DNA of 64,000 nucleotides, taken from positions 3,534,001-3,598,000 of the forward strand of contig NC_134763.1 of the NCBI RefSeq assembly GCF_050436995.1. Reading direction: 5' to 3'. The first letter of the stretch is position 1, and every line of letters begins with the position of its first letter. Below, one piece after another: positions 1 to 11,857 of the stretch. The notes below the pieces were generated by a model. It was not told where the DNA came from and did no database searches. It saw only the letters and a list, made by a program, of their open reading frames with translations. The stretch comes from Anticarsia gemmatalis (Eukaryota > Arthropoda > Insecta > Lepidoptera > Erebidae). The translations under genes were made by a program, and so were the position numbers.

Positions 1-1000
1 AATGGCATATATTATTATAATAAATATTTACGTGCAGCTACATAAAAATGATGGTTGTTTAAATGCTTAACAATTTTGCTTGTATATGACTTTGTGTGTA
101 ATAACTGGAGGGGTCCGTGGAGAGTACACACGCGTGTACATAATTAAAGAGCAACCATTTGAAATATTAAGTAACTGCCGGTGAGCGCTCCGGTGAGAAC
201 ATAATAGCTTCAACTGATGCTTACATTCATTATGATAATATTATAAACAGCTGAGCTAATTCTTCTCAAATCAACTAAAATATTTTAAAGTAAGTTTTTC
301 GAGAATCTCATGAGACATGCTATTATAAGAAACTACATGGGACTAGTTATGTTGGTAAACCATTTGATGCCGATTGTTAAATCATATTTATATCTATAAA
401 GACAGCTTTCTTTACCATACTATTCAAATAAGCGTTTCAATCTGCCTAGTTGTCTTATTTTGTAGACGAGATACGGTAAACATTAGGTTTTAATAACAGC
501 TTGTTTGACGACGAACAATCCTCAACAAAAAAATAACGCTTCTTCAATATTACTGAGTAGAATTATAATGAAAATTGATATTAACAGCGAAACATATCGT
601 TGCCTTAGAATATAAAATGCCTTTATAAAATGATAAAATGATGCCTGATACATATAAAATCTTGCATCGTTCCTATGGGAAGCTGAAAGAACAAAGTGTA
701 GTACAAGTAATAGGATAAATAAAATTTAAATTTTAAAAGTTTTCAACATGAGTGAGTAAATAAAATTGTTGAGTACGCAGTAATTTAATTACGCGCTAAC
801 ATAAAACATTTTATATTTGGTGTAGTAAACCATTAATAAAATTAAAATAATGACTTTATGCTTTTGGTTTGGATGCTCGTAAAATGTGCCTAACGACACT
901 TTTGAAACTTTTATTTCATGATGACGGACGGACGCAATAAAGTGGAACGTTAAATAAATTTTAAGCTAAATGGTGGTGAAAACATTAATTTTAATTTACA
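1..1000. other. AT-rich non-coding region
   Basis: There is no reading frame above background, no RNA gene that I can recognise, and no clear repeat boundary. It is probably intergenic. Confidence 0.6.
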
Positions 1001-1278
1001 CTAGCTGACCCACGCAACTTCGCTTGCGTCACATAAGATAGAATGGGTCAAAATTTTTCCCGTCTTTGTAACATTTTTTATTGCTACTCTGCTCCCATTG
1101 GTCGTAGCGTGATGATATATAGCCTATAGCCTTCCTCGATAAATGGACTATCTGACACTGAAATATTTTTTCAAATCGGACCAGTAGTTCCTGAGATTAG
1201 CGCGTTCAAACAAACAAACAATCAAACAAAGTCTTCAGCTTTATAATATTAGTATAGATAGTATAGATTAGTATAGAT
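1001..1278 (+). repeat. SINE-like dispersed repeat, family A (copy 1)
   Basis: It starts CTAGCTGACCCACGCAACTTCGC and ends with a (CAAA)n-type stretch, CTTCAGCTTTATAATATTAGTATAGAT. Five more copies occur in the window at 9161, 40857, 42093, 45905 and 55661. The copies are about 80-90% alike by eye and about 250-270 bases long. The family is non-coding. The terminal TTTATAATATTAGTA is shared with the repeat at 29001, which suggests use of the same LINE machinery. In this copy the end word AGTATAGATT is repeated three times. Confidence 0.85.
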
Positions 1279-2770
1279 TAAAGTACATACAAGTTTAACT
1301 TAACATATTTTTGCACAATTTTTTTTTGAGTGAATGTTGATCTTACACTGTCGAGTTTACAGGCAATTTACTACACAAACTTGTTACATCTAGTAACGCA
1401 GTGATAATGTGTCGTAACTGTGTTTTTTACGATTTTATTAATGGCTCATAACTTCAAAGTTACAAAGTTTCGAATTGAGCTCGCAGATTTCCTACTGACG
1501 GCTTTAGTTGGACTTTTAAGTGAATGTACATCAAACACAAACATTAAGACGCTTTCGGTCTTAAAACTTGTAGAAGTCGCAACTGCACGAAGTCGGAGAA
1601 AGTTATTTGAAGAATTTTAAGCTTATCTAAGAGTATATTTTGTGCGGCGATAGAAGGACTTAACGGAAGGTAGATCATTGATTATTTCAATTAAGTATGT
1701 CTACATAAATATTTATTATGTTTGCGTAGCAAAAATGTCATTACATCTAACTGTTCTGTCAAAACAATTCTGTATGTACAACTATGTTATATGTATAGAA
1801 AAAACAAAGAAAACATTTCAATCCTTTCACAGAAACTCATAGCTCGTTGTCAATAGTCACAAAGCAAAAATAGGTCGCCTTTTATTGTGACATGTCAAAG
1901 ACAGTAATTCAAATGTGTTGGTGAAAGTAAGCGATGTGTATGTATGAGCACATTCCTACTGATTGATCGCTTATCGCACATCGACATTGTATGAGATTTA
2001 TGTATGATATTCGACTCTCTGTAGCGTTCAATATAAAGACAAAACGTGACGAAATATTTTGTAATATAAATTACTACTTTGTTTCTGCCTATGCCTTTAT
2101 ACTCACACTTTATTTTTGCAAAAATAAGACTTCAATCTTCACCGGTACATATGTATTTCATCAAAATCAGTTCAGTAGGTCAACCGCAAAAGTGTAAAAA
2201 ACAGACATACGGTAACCCTGTTTCGAATTCAAAATAATATTAGTATCTACCATTTCTTTACAAAGTTTGACAATGCGTATTTAACTTTTACGTTTAAAAT
2301 TCAACACCGGTTATTCCCTGGGTGGAAAATGAAGCAGTAGAACGAGAAATTATGAAAAAGTTGAACCAACATACGCACAACCTTTGAAACCCCCTTTATT
2401 TGTTAATGTTCTCTACATAATGTGGTCTTAGAATTCATAAGCGTGTTTTATAATTTTAAAATTCGATAGATTCGAAGTAGATATATGGACCTGCAATTTT
2501 TTTTTTATTTATTGCTCGTTTAACAAAAAGTTTTCTAGTTCAAAATAATTGTATCGAAAAACAGTTTGTTATTTATTTTATTAATCTTTGTTTATTAAAA
2601 AGATAACTCCTTAAGACGTTATGAAATAGGTGCAAAAAGCAGGTTTTAGTTTTTTACCACTTCAATATAATATAATTCATCGCTAGTTTTTCAAGTATAT
2701 TTTTACCAATAGTATCTCAGCATGATTTGGTATACAAAACAGCAACAAATAAACCGAAACTCTTATTTGT
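1279..2770. other. AT-rich non-coding region before the LINE
   Basis: The reading frames at 1420 and 1991 are short, AT-rich and unlike known proteins. I see no supported gene or repeat here. Confidence 0.6.
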
Positions 2771-2789
2771 ATATGAATATCGAAGTTAC
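2771..2789 (+). repeat. Target-site duplication of the LINE, left copy
   Basis: This 19-base direct repeat has its partner at 6220-6238, with one T/C difference. The pair brackets the LINE and fixes its insertion point. Confidence 0.85.
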
Positions 2790-3031
2790 TATGTTCCCCA
2801 CATATGGCACATATGCATATAAACTAAAGACATCGTCGTGGTGGACAAGATCTTTGAATATTCTAAGAGGATTCGATATTGGAGATACGGCTTATACAAC
2901 ATACAACTTTATGCAGTAGTCGTAAAGTACAGTTTACAATGGCAGTTATATCTGCTGAGACAGCTGAACAATCGATTGGCTAGATGACACTTATTGAAAG
3001 GGTAGGCTCTACACTGTGCCTCTATAGATGA

Positions 3032-5199
3032 ATATCTGAAGCAAATACAGAGAGTTACATCCTGTGGTTTGTTTATCTACAGGCTGTTAAAATTAACATA
3101 GATATTAAGTCCACCACCACAGATGTAAGATCACATGACTATCTAAATACTATGGCTTTTCACGGCTTTTTACCAGCATTCACTGAACCAACACGAGCCA
3201 ATAACTGCTTAGACCATGTTATGTTGCGAACCAAGTCTAAAATAATAACTCTATTGTATGACACAACGCTCACTGACCACTGTTCCTCATTAGTATCCAT
3301 ACAGCGAATAGGGCCAAATGTAACACCTCAGAAAATTTTGAACAAGGTTAACTATGCAGCACTTGACATTGCTATGAATAATATTGATTTTGCCCCCCTT
3401 TTTTTGATATCAGACCCAAATATCGCTACGGAAAATTGTCTAAAGTTAATTACATCAGCACTTAAGCAATGTACTATTACAATTAAAGTACCCGCTGCCA
3501 AAAGAATCATTAAGCCCTGGATTACCCCTGGCTTACTACGCTGCATTCGTAACCGAGACACCCTGCACCGAAAATCAAAACAATCACCTCAAAATCAAAC
3601 ACTACTTATCACATACAGACGATACAGAAACTTTTGCACAAACATATTAAAGAAAGTAAAACGCAAATATGACACCGCAGAATTAAATAAGGCAACACAT
3701 AATCCCAAGAGACTATGGGAAACCATCAAGTCTATCACAAACACAACTAAACACAAAACATCCTCATCTCAGTTATTATCGCAATCATGCTCACCCACAC
3801 AATCTTGCACACTCGTTAATGATTATTTTGTAAATATTGGAAAGCTACTGGCAGATAGCCTTACCAATAGCCAAAGCCAAACACTACATATGCCTCATGC
3901 CTCCTCTTGCACATCATCATTTGTACTAGAAGAAACGGATATTGACGAAGTTATACGTACCATATTCTCTCTAAAAACCAATGCTGCAGTTGGCTGGGAT
4001 GGTATTTCACAGCACTTTTTAAGAAGATACGCACGAACTCTTGCACCCATTCTCAGTCATATCTTTAACCTGTGTTTTCAAACTGCCACTTTTCCCACTC
4101 CGTTTAAAAAAGCGATTATTCATCCCATACTGAAAGGTGGCGACGGTTCCGTACCAAATAACTACCGCCCTATAGCCGTGCTCAGCTCTCTATCAAAGGT
4201 ACTTGAACGCATAATTAACACAAGACTAGTACAGTACCTTGAACACTTTCAATTACTTTCTCCAAATCAATTTGGCTTCCGCAGAAACAAGTCCACCAGC
4301 GATGCCGTTCAAGGTTTAACCAGCTTTATAGTAGAGAAGCTTACGACTAAGAAGAAGGTTCTTACTATATTCCTGGATCTAGCAAAGGCCTTTGACACAG
4401 TCCCTGTTCTGACCCTCCTACGTAAACTAGAAAATATCGGTGTCAGAGGTCTTCAGCTAGATCTATTTAAAAGCTACCTAACTAATCGTACTCAGTATGT
4501 TACAATTGACAACCACAATAGTGAAGAGCTTCCTATCCAGTATGGCGTGCCTCAGGGTAGTATCTTGGGGCCCACGCTCTTCCTTGTATTCATAAACGAG
4601 CTCACTAACCTTAATCTATCTAATGCTAAAGTTGTATCCTTCGCTGACGACACTGCTATCACCTTTTTTGCCAACTCATGGACGGAGCTTCAAACGACTG
4701 CCCAGCTAGGCTTTGATACTACCTTGCAGTGGCTCCACACACATACACTATCGCTCAATACTACAAAAACAAATTTTATAACCTTCTCACTAAGTTCAAA
4801 ATCTCAACCAACTACACCGATTATCCTTAAAGCACACTCTTCATTTAACGAACCCCACATCCACTGTAGCTGTCCTTCGCTAATCGCATTAGATCAAACT
4901 AAATACCTGGGTATTATATTAGACAAAACGCTGACCTTTAAATCACACTCAAACGCTATTGCCAACCGGTTGCGTAAATTAATATATATTTTTAAAACTC
5001 TTAGGCATGTCACTAACCTTACAGTTATTCGCAACGTTTACTTTGCTTTGTGCCAGTCAATCCTCATCTACTGTATCACTTGCTGGGGTGGAGCAGGTAA
5101 AACCATCTTAAAACCGGTAGAAATAGCACATAGAGCAATACTCAAAGTAGCATCCTGTAAGCAAATCCGATTCTCAACCGCTACATTATACAAAGAATG
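3032..5199 (+). pseudogene. Endonuclease/reverse transcriptase ORF2 of the LINE, truncated and split (part 1)
   Basis: The frame opens after TGA at 3029-3031; a Met at 3152 gives 682 residues. It encodes the polyprotein that nicks target DNA and copies the element RNA. Numbering from the 3152 Met: the tail of the endonuclease domain is in the first 55 residues (EPTR, LDHV, then LTDH matching the SDH active-site end), with an NIDI match upstream at 3095. The RT fingers and palm follow: NYRPI at 337-341, FRRNKST near 387, LDLAKAFD at 408-415 (catalytic D409), GVPQGSILGP from 465, and FADD at 497-500 (catalytic D499/D500). KYLGIILD and a WG-containing thumb or connection region come after. All RT catalytic residues are present, so the RT core looks little decayed. 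The frame breaks at YKE, where the SINE enters. Confidence 0.9.
5188..5199 (+). repeat. Target-site duplication of the SINE, left copy
   Basis: ATACAAAGAATG is repeated exactly at 5468-5479 on the other side of the SINE. It encodes the Y-K-E of the split reverse-transcriptase frame. Confidence 0.9.
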
Positions 5200-5467
5200 A
5201 GGCGCCCGTAGCCAGTTGCGCTCACCGGTCGGTAAACGATCTGTGGGTTAAGCAACCGTTGGCGCGGTCATTCTATAGATGGGTGACCGCATAGTGGTAG
5301 TTGAGCTGGGCGTCTCCGTGCTTCGGAGGGCACGTAAAAAGTCGGTCCCGGTTGTTGTCTACTAAGATAACAGTCGTTAAGCCATGTCAAAGGCCTTACG
5401 GGCGGCTTGAACAACTTTGACACTAGGTTGACCACTAACCATACGATATGAATGAATGAATGAATGA
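5200..5467 (+). mobile_element. SINE with 5S rRNA-like head, inserted in the LINE ORF
   Basis: This 268-base insertion is flanked by an exact 12-base duplication, ATACAAAGAATG, at 5188-5199 and 5468-5479, and ends in a (TGAA)n tail. The segment 5238-5290 resembles 5S rRNA: GATC, then TTAAGCA, CGTTGGCGCGGTC, and TAGATGGGTGACCGC, in the order and spacing of the 5S internal control region. This suggests a SINE3-type element transcribed by RNA polymerase III from a 5S-derived promoter. The body after about 5310 (CGTGCTTCGGAGGGCAC and onward) is a sequence I associate with repeats in several moth genomes. It is non-coding and would be moved by a partner LINE. The 5S relation is read by eye; the insertion itself is certain. 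Confidence 0.85.
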
Positions 5468-5479
5468 ATACAAAGAATG

Positions 5480-5708
5480 GCATCTACTAAATGTAAGACA
5501 ACAATATATTTTACAAACAACCTTAGCTCAACACCGTGAAACACCCTTCAAACAAATTACTAAACGCCAAAAAGACAAGGTATGTGTGATACCCCCTGCG
5601 CCTTTCGCTTTCATAAAAAGGTTTTCTATTTATTTAGCCCCATATCTTTATAACAAAATTAACGCAAGATGTGAAATACATATATGGAATGTCGTATTTT
5701 GTCTGTAA
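5480..5708 (+). pseudogene. C-terminal part of the LINE ORF2 downstream of the SINE (part 2)
   Basis: The interrupted reading frame resumes here. The duplicated target encodes YKE on both sides of the SINE, and reading continues as WHLLNVRQQYILQ through about 75 residues to a stop at 5706-5708. This is the C-terminal extension that follows the RT domain in Jockey-type elements. It is rich in basic and aromatic residues and has no motif I can name. Any Met placed before it lies in the SINE tail (TGAA repeats) and is not a real start. Confidence 0.8.
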
Positions 5709-5779
5709 AAAGACCAATCGTTCATTCTTACTGAACTTGAGCTATGATGAGACTGAAGCATTTTTGGCAAAATAGTTTT

Positions 5780-5868
5780 ACACACACCCACACACACACA
5801 CGCACACATAAATACACACATACACAAACACACATACACACACACACACTAACACACACAAACACACA

Positions 5869-5909
<41 letters not shown>
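5780..5909 (+). repeat. (CA)n microsatellite in the LINE 3' UTR
   Basis: About 130 bases of CACACA with a few interruptions, followed by an A16 run at 5919-5934. The reverse-strand frame of C, V and M residues across it is an artefact of the repeat. Confidence 0.95.
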
Positions 5910-5910
<1 letters not shown>

Positions 5911-6238
5911 AAATGTACAAAAAAAAAAAAAAAATTAAGTGTAAAAGCAGCTTATACAATCACCGCTTACTGTTCGTCACACATATACCACAAACAAATC
6001 AAACATACTTTCTTACAATCGAGGGAACGGGACTGTATCTCCTTAACACAGGTTATTTTGTAGCCTAGCTAGGAGAACAGCGCTCCACCCAAAAATTGTA
6101 GATGTTCAATTAAATTTAAATTATATGTGCAATTTGTAATATGCATTGTTGTAAATCTGTCTACAATCACTTTGTTCTTAAATAAACATTTGTCTTATCT
6201 TAATCTTATCTTAAAATATATATGAATATCGAAGCTAC

Positions 6239-6756
6239 CAAACTGGTAGTTATTGTTTTCGGTTTGGATAAAAATCCTTATCCTACTGATAGGCATATTG
6301 TCTGTAACTGGTGGTACTTAATAAAGGTTAAGTTCTGAATTAATATTTCAAGTTAGTTTGCTACTGAAATTAACAGATCTCAATTTGATAGCACCGATTG
6401 AATGGCCTTTGATTTCAATAGTGAAATGATGGAGTAACCTACATTATGTACTGCGTGACCTCTCACCAATAACCTAGTGTTCGTCAATAGAGTTCAAGCT
6501 AACTGGTCGATTAAGTATTTGAGGTCTGGGTATTTAGTGGTTCACCGAACTCGAAATGGCTGCCATAAATTTAAACTGTGCAATAGAATCAGTTATATCC
6601 GACTGAAGAATTCTGTGATAAATTCTGTATAAAATTTGATCGTGTTACATTGTAAGTTGACAGAGTTACGGAGTTGTCGATACTGAACTTAACATTTATT
6701 GACGTCATCGACTGGTTTAATATCTGTCGTGACATTGTGAAGTTTCCTGCAGTAAC
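6239..6756. other. Intergenic region after the LINE
   Basis: I see no gene. Near 6675-6757 there are words such as TTGTCGATACTG and CATCGACTGG that faintly recall the adjacent MITE family; this may be an older degraded copy. Confidence 0.45.
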
Positions 6757-6912
6757 ACGATTCTCTACAGTCAGAACTATCGAGTATCTGGAATTTAACA
6801 TCTAAAATGCACTTCAGAAATAGTTCCTAGGGCGCCCGCTAGAGGCACTGATCGGATATTGTTACAAAATTTCACGATAGCTAGCCGGTTGTCGATAGTG
6901 GTGGAGAATCGC
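6757..6912 (+). mobile_element. MITE, CGATTCTCTAC family (family B), copy 1
   Basis: It begins CGATTCTCTACAG at 6758 and ends GGTGGAGAATCGC, so the ends are inverted repeats (GAGAATCG). The interior holds the family core, CCCGCTAGAGGCACTGATC, then CGATAGCTAGCCGGTTGTCG. It has no coding capacity and at about 155 bases is a typical size for a non-autonomous DNA element. Related copies lie at 11727, 16488, 18977, 20419, 41350, 54916 and 56321. Confidence 0.75.
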
Positions 6913-8905
6913 ACGACTAAAGTTAGCGTACAAACGTGTATATCTGACGCGCTTAGAATGATCCCCTCTTAACAACTCTTCGTGTAATAGATTGTTTTAA
7001 TAGTTATCTCGGTGATGCGAGTTATAATTACTATCTCAAGATTTATGATTATGGAATAAGTTCTGTCATACTTTTGGGTATATTTATTGCCGTATCTCTG
7101 GGACTAATAAAGCTGTTGATGATTCAAAGTTACTTCACATAAATTTAAATTAATTGAAAGATAAGTCATTTGTAGCTAAAAGATATTTCGTAAATTATAT
7201 TTACGTCTTTTCTCAGTCGAAATGTCAGAACTGAAATTAATCTAATATGATAGTTAAGCCATCGTAAACGTAATTGCTCGTGAAATATCAAATTCCATGC
7301 TTCAATTAGTTTTATTACAACAGTAAAATATAAGTTGTTAAAATTAGACGAGCAGTAAAGTAAAGAAAATACATATTTGACACTTTTGAGTTTGGACTTT
7401 TATATTATAGATGGTTAATTTTCCGCAAATAATAATATATCTCCATTTTTAGAAAAAAACATTTTTTCAAATCCTTCCAACAGGTTATGCGTTTTAAATT
7501 GACTGAAAAATACACATTTTATATAGTTAGTCCACTACAATATTTTACTACCTTAACCTACATTTATATAAATCTATAATTTTAATTTACTATGGAAGCA
7601 CCAAGAATACTTCACTTGAAGATAGTGTTAGAAATTGACCGTCAGCTACGTAAATAATAATATGGTGGGTCTATGTTAATTTACGTCCTCGGCTCACTGA
7701 GGGCATATCCTATGTGACGAGGATTAAACGGACCGATTGACGTTAATTGACCTTTATAAATACCACATAGACACGGCTTGCACGGAAACGATATGTGGGA
7801 GATTGACTATCTATACTGATACACAAAATACAAAAAAAAAATACTGATACGCTAAATACAAAACTACGAAATTCAAGACATTTTTATTGTAACACTCATT
7901 TCGCGCACTCATTTAGGTTTAATAATGCCAGCAATGTGTGATTGTTTTCAATAAGCTTATGATAGTTTTTATGCCAAGAAATAGTTGAGGGCATTCTGTA
8001 AATAACAAAGAATATGATAATATGTAGTTAAATTAAAACATGTTTTTTCGTAGATTCCATCAAAATAAAGCCCATGTATTGTTAAGCTCACGTATGAAAG
8101 TTTTGGTTCAGTAGATTAGTCGCGTACATCCCAACGTGTACGAATTTCTATTCCAACATATAAATTCAATGCTGAATTGTTAACATTTTACCAAAAATTT
8201 TACGTACAAAAGCTTTTCTCGGTTTAACAGTTTCGGTTTGAAACAAAATTCGTTATAAAATTGTATTCAGCGACCATTTTCGTGTGCGGTATCCCGGGAG
8301 AATGTGATAGCTTACAAAAGCCTGCTTGCGGTGTCCGAGTAAGATCGCGCCACGAATGTAGGCTTTGGCTTTTTGAAAACGAGCGCCCGATGCAATGCAG
8401 ACGTACAAAGGATTGACCGGAATTGTATGGAGATAGCTTTGTACGGTATTGTAGAAAGATTAAAGTTCTTGGCGGTTTCAAAAAGTGGATGCTTTTGCTA
8501 CTATAAATATGTTTTCTTATTGGCGTTAAGGGAATAAAAACGTGAATACATCCCTCTATATGCGTAGCAGGTTAAATTGATATTAGTTTCAGTAATTTTT
8601 CATTGTAATAGTATGTCATTCAATGTGTTTATTTATGACTGCAAAAAACGTTAAAAAAACAAAGCTTTGAAGATTTTTAATGAAGCCACAATATTTATTT
8701 CAGAGCTAAGTTATATCTTTTAGAGATAATGCTGAATGCTTTGCGATACAGTACAATGAGTGCGTCACATTGAGGCCGCTAGAGGGCGCTATCTCCGCGC
8801 TATTGTTACTATAATGAACCGGCCGATGCTGCGGACGACTCTGTCGTGACGTCACATCACAACACTCCAGCCACCGGCTCCCTTCCACGTTTGTTTTCAA
8901 CAAAA
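6913..8905. other. AT-rich intergenic region
   Basis: There is no supported gene. The reverse-strand frame at 8224-8481 has no family resemblance. Confidence 0.55.
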
Positions 8906-8974
8906 AATCTGAGATATTAAAGGTGAAATCACAAATGCCACATATTTGTGATTTCACCTTTAATATCTCAGATT
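8906..8974. repeat. Perfect 31-bp inverted repeat with 7-base loop
   Basis: The arms at 8906-8936 and 8944-8974 are exact reverse complements (AATCTGAGATATTAAAGG... and its mirror), separated by GCCACAT. Homology stops sharply at both outer ends. No terminal signals of a known element or terminator-like U-run follow. It may be a recent template-switch palindrome or the core of a very short MITE. Confidence 0.9.
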
Positions 8975-9160
8975 CAGTCAAAATTGTTTACTGACATGAT
9001 AACGAATTTAAATGTGGAACAGTTTTGCTAAGAAACAATTAAGACTTTTGATGATGAAGCAACGAAAGATGATAGCTCTAAAAATTATTTTTATGTGTAC
9101 TAGGAAAATCAGTTAATACAAAAAAAAATACAGGACCCGTCATCATTATAAACTTCAGCT

Positions 9161-9424
9161 AATCTATACTAATATAATAAAGCTGAAGAGTTTGTTTGTT
9201 TGTTTGTTTGTTTGTTTGAACGCGCTAATCTCAGGAACTACTGTTTCGATTTGAAAAATTCTTTCAGTGTTAGATAGTCCATTTATTGAGGGAGGCTATA
9301 GGCTATATATCATCATGCTACGACCAATAGGAGCGGAGTAGCAACGAGAAATGTTACAAAAACGGGAAAAATTATGACGCATTCTCTCTTATGTGACGCA
9401 AGCGAAGTTGCGCGGGTCAGCTAG
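9161..9424 (-). repeat. SINE-like repeat, family A (copy 2)
   Basis: This is a reverse-complement copy. It reads ATCTATACTAATATAATAAAGCTGAAGAG, then (TTTG)n, and ends CGAAGTTGCGCGGGTCAGCTAG. It is full length apart from small indels. Confidence 0.85.
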
Positions 9425-11726
9425 TTCCATAATATAGAGGTACAGCAATGAAACATACAAATGAAACAAGTATTTCCCTTTTTCCATTCGTTACTAAATA
9501 AATTCGACATAAATAAGGAAGGAATTAGTTTCTGACTCTTCCGAGTGGTTTAGAACTAATAGAATGTAAGGTTCGATGTTGTTCCTCATTACAAGTAGTA
9601 CGTAGTATTAGAGCGGATGTTCTAACAACTGATTACAAACTGTCTCTTGTTCTAACATGCTCCGCGGTTTTAACTCCTACTAACTGGATTTAGGAACTGG
9701 GATGTGCGATGAAATAAGAATTGTTAGGATTTGTTTTTAAAGCAATTTGTAGCAGTGAGTAGACTTTAGAGAAAATTCTAGGTTATTAACTATGTTTGAT
9801 TGTGATGTAATTTCGGAGCGTGCTCTTTTTAAAGACTACTTCTTGGTCAGAACTTTAATATTGTGCTATTGCTGGGACATTTTCAAATGCATCAAATTAG
9901 TGCAAAGCACTCTCTATCTATGGTCTCTATAGTATATTTACTCTACGTATAGTAAGATTTAAATAAATATTAATGGATTTCAAAAATATTTTAACGTTTT
10001 GGAAATATTCATTTGGTTTTCATTGGGAATCGTAACCTCAACCTTTGTACTATTATTAATTACGTATTCTCGGGGTAAAAATTGTTTCCAACGAGACTTG
10101 GAGTTATTTTGCTTTGCAATTTTAATCTCAACAAAAAAAAATCCTTTATATTTTATGCTCCATCAAAGCCAGACCACAAACACTGTTGTCGTCCACAGGC
10201 TGCAGGCGAGTGTGTGTGAAGGCTTTACTTCCGATACTGACTGGCAGCCTCTATTGTGCCTCGCTCAAATACAACGCATATTGTTCTACGACCACTGCCG
10301 ATATTCACCATCCAAAAATATGAATATTTTTCTAGTGTGGACAAAATGTATTTTTGTGCGAGAAATTCGATCGTAGGTACATAAAAGTATACTGAAGAAC
10401 TTTTTTTCAGAAGAGTTCGCAAGAGTTTCGAACATTATTTTATAGTATTATAATGTATAAATGATTTAAAATAAAACGGTGTCGCCGCTTTCGGGATCAG
10501 TTAGAATGTGTAGAACCTACGTAATATATAATCATTTATTACTGAAAATGTTCAGTCAAAAATCGCAATAGACTCCCTTTGAGTCGTGAATCCGGAAAGT
10601 AGAAATAAATAAATTATATCACACTGGGACGCAAAGGCCAAGCAGGTGGGCGTTCAATCAATCTCGATTACATGTAGGTGTTATATACCTGCGGGTTATG
10701 CTCTGATCTTCGGCTTTACTTAAGGAATGTGAAGTCAGGCATGTAGAACCACTCACGTGTGATCTCTGCACTACATGACTCGGAGCTACGAAGACATACC
10801 TATATGTTTTATTGGCACTATGTAATTGCATGTATATCCCGTATTCCAATGTGCATTAAAACAGTATATACATAGGTAGTAATGCATTTTTTATGCTGTC
10901 TCCCCTTATATTTTGTGCTATTTTAATGCTTTACCGTAAATTAGAAAACACATCTTGCAATAGAGGGGAATAAAAGAAAAGACGGAGACGGATTAAATCC
11001 ATCACCGGGAGAAAAATGTAAGATAAAATTTCAGTACCGCCTCCAACTACTTATAGTTCAAAAGTTGTAAGCAAGAAGCCGAAGCAGTAGTGAGTCGCGT
11101 GGCATTATTGCAGATCAGTGGTCCGGTGATTGCGATGTAACGTCCGCTATTTGTGCTCCCGACGACCACCGACAACTACCGACAGCTGCCGAGTGCTGCC
11201 GAGTGCCGACGATCAAGGAATTTATCTTAAAGCTCTGGCGATACTCGGACAGGAATTTAGCTATAGTGGTTTGTCAGTCAGTATTATACAATTGGGAATA
11301 ATATTTTGATGTAAATGCGGATATTAATCAATTGTAGAAAACATTATTTTGATTTTGTTGGTCATAAAAGCTGAAGCGGCTTTTATGTAACTTACTATTG
11401 TAGATTACTGGCATAAGGCTTGCTTGTAATTAATACCAAAAATAAGGACCATCGAGAAAAAAAAAATCAAAAAGTTACCAACCCTTTTATCAGTAACGTT
11501 CGGACAGTAAATCAAGATCTGATGACTAATTTTTCGTTTAGTAGATACGTTGAGCGCAACGTTCCGTCGTATCACGGTGACGCCGACGCTGACACGCGAC
11601 TAATTTACGACGTCATCGTTTACTCGGCGACATTTAATTTTACTGTTACTACCTAATTTGTTGCTATTATCATTTGACAATGACGTCAGTATTAGAAAAA
11701 TGTGAATAACAAAATTGAAGTGGCGT
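9425..11726. other. AT-rich intergenic region
   Basis: The 125-residue frame at 9999-10376 has a hydrophobic N-terminus, but no homolog that I recognise and no splice or start context; I do not call it a gene. A less AT-rich patch at 11090-11220 contains short CCGAC/GCCGAGTG repeats (CCGACAACTACCGACAGCTGCC) of unknown meaning. Confidence 0.5.
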
Positions 11727-11857
11727 ACGTATCGACAGTTTTACATCTAAAATGTACTGCTAAAATAGTTCCTACGACGCCGGTTAGAGGGGCTGATCAG
11801 ATTTTCATACAAAATTTCTCGGTAGTTAGCCGGTTGCGAAAATGGTAGAGAATCGAG
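11727..11857 (+). mobile_element. MITE family B, copy 2 (left end worn)
   Basis: It reads ATCGACAGTTTTACATCTAAAATGTACTGC, a core GGTTAGAGGGGCTGATCAG, CATACAAAATTTCTCGG, and ends GGTAGAGAATCGAGC. The right terminal repeat is intact; the left CGATTCTC end is missing. Confidence 0.7.

Larger units (their letters stand above)
2790..6219 (+). mobile_element. Jockey-like non-LTR retrotransposon (LINE), 5'-truncated
   Basis: The element is bounded by a 19-base direct repeat, ATATGAATATCGAAGYTAC, at 2771-2789 and 6220-6238. The copies differ at one base, so this is a clear target-site duplication. Inside are the end of an apurinic-like endonuclease domain, a complete reverse transcriptase, a C-terminal extension and a 3' UTR. 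The UTR holds a long (CA)n tract (5780-5909), an A16 run and an AATAAA at 6181, and it ends in repeats of CTTATCTTAAT. The missing N-terminal endonuclease, and any ORF1, show 5' truncation, which is normal for target-primed reverse transcription. A SINE has since inserted at 5200-5467. Bases 2790-3031 do not read as LINE protein and are unexplained. The copy is inactive. Confidence 0.88.

Noticed and set aside
5648..5845. Minus-strand frame of alternating C, V and M
   Set aside because: It is a translation of the (CA)n microsatellite.
9180..9222. Regular TTTG repeats that might suggest an array
   Set aside because: They are the (CAAA)n segment of the family A repeat. No CRISPR-like spacers exist, and the genome is eukaryotic.
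9999..10376. 125-residue frame with a hydrophobic N-terminus
   Set aside because: It has no family resemblance, no splice or promoter support, and codon use like the AT-rich surroundings.
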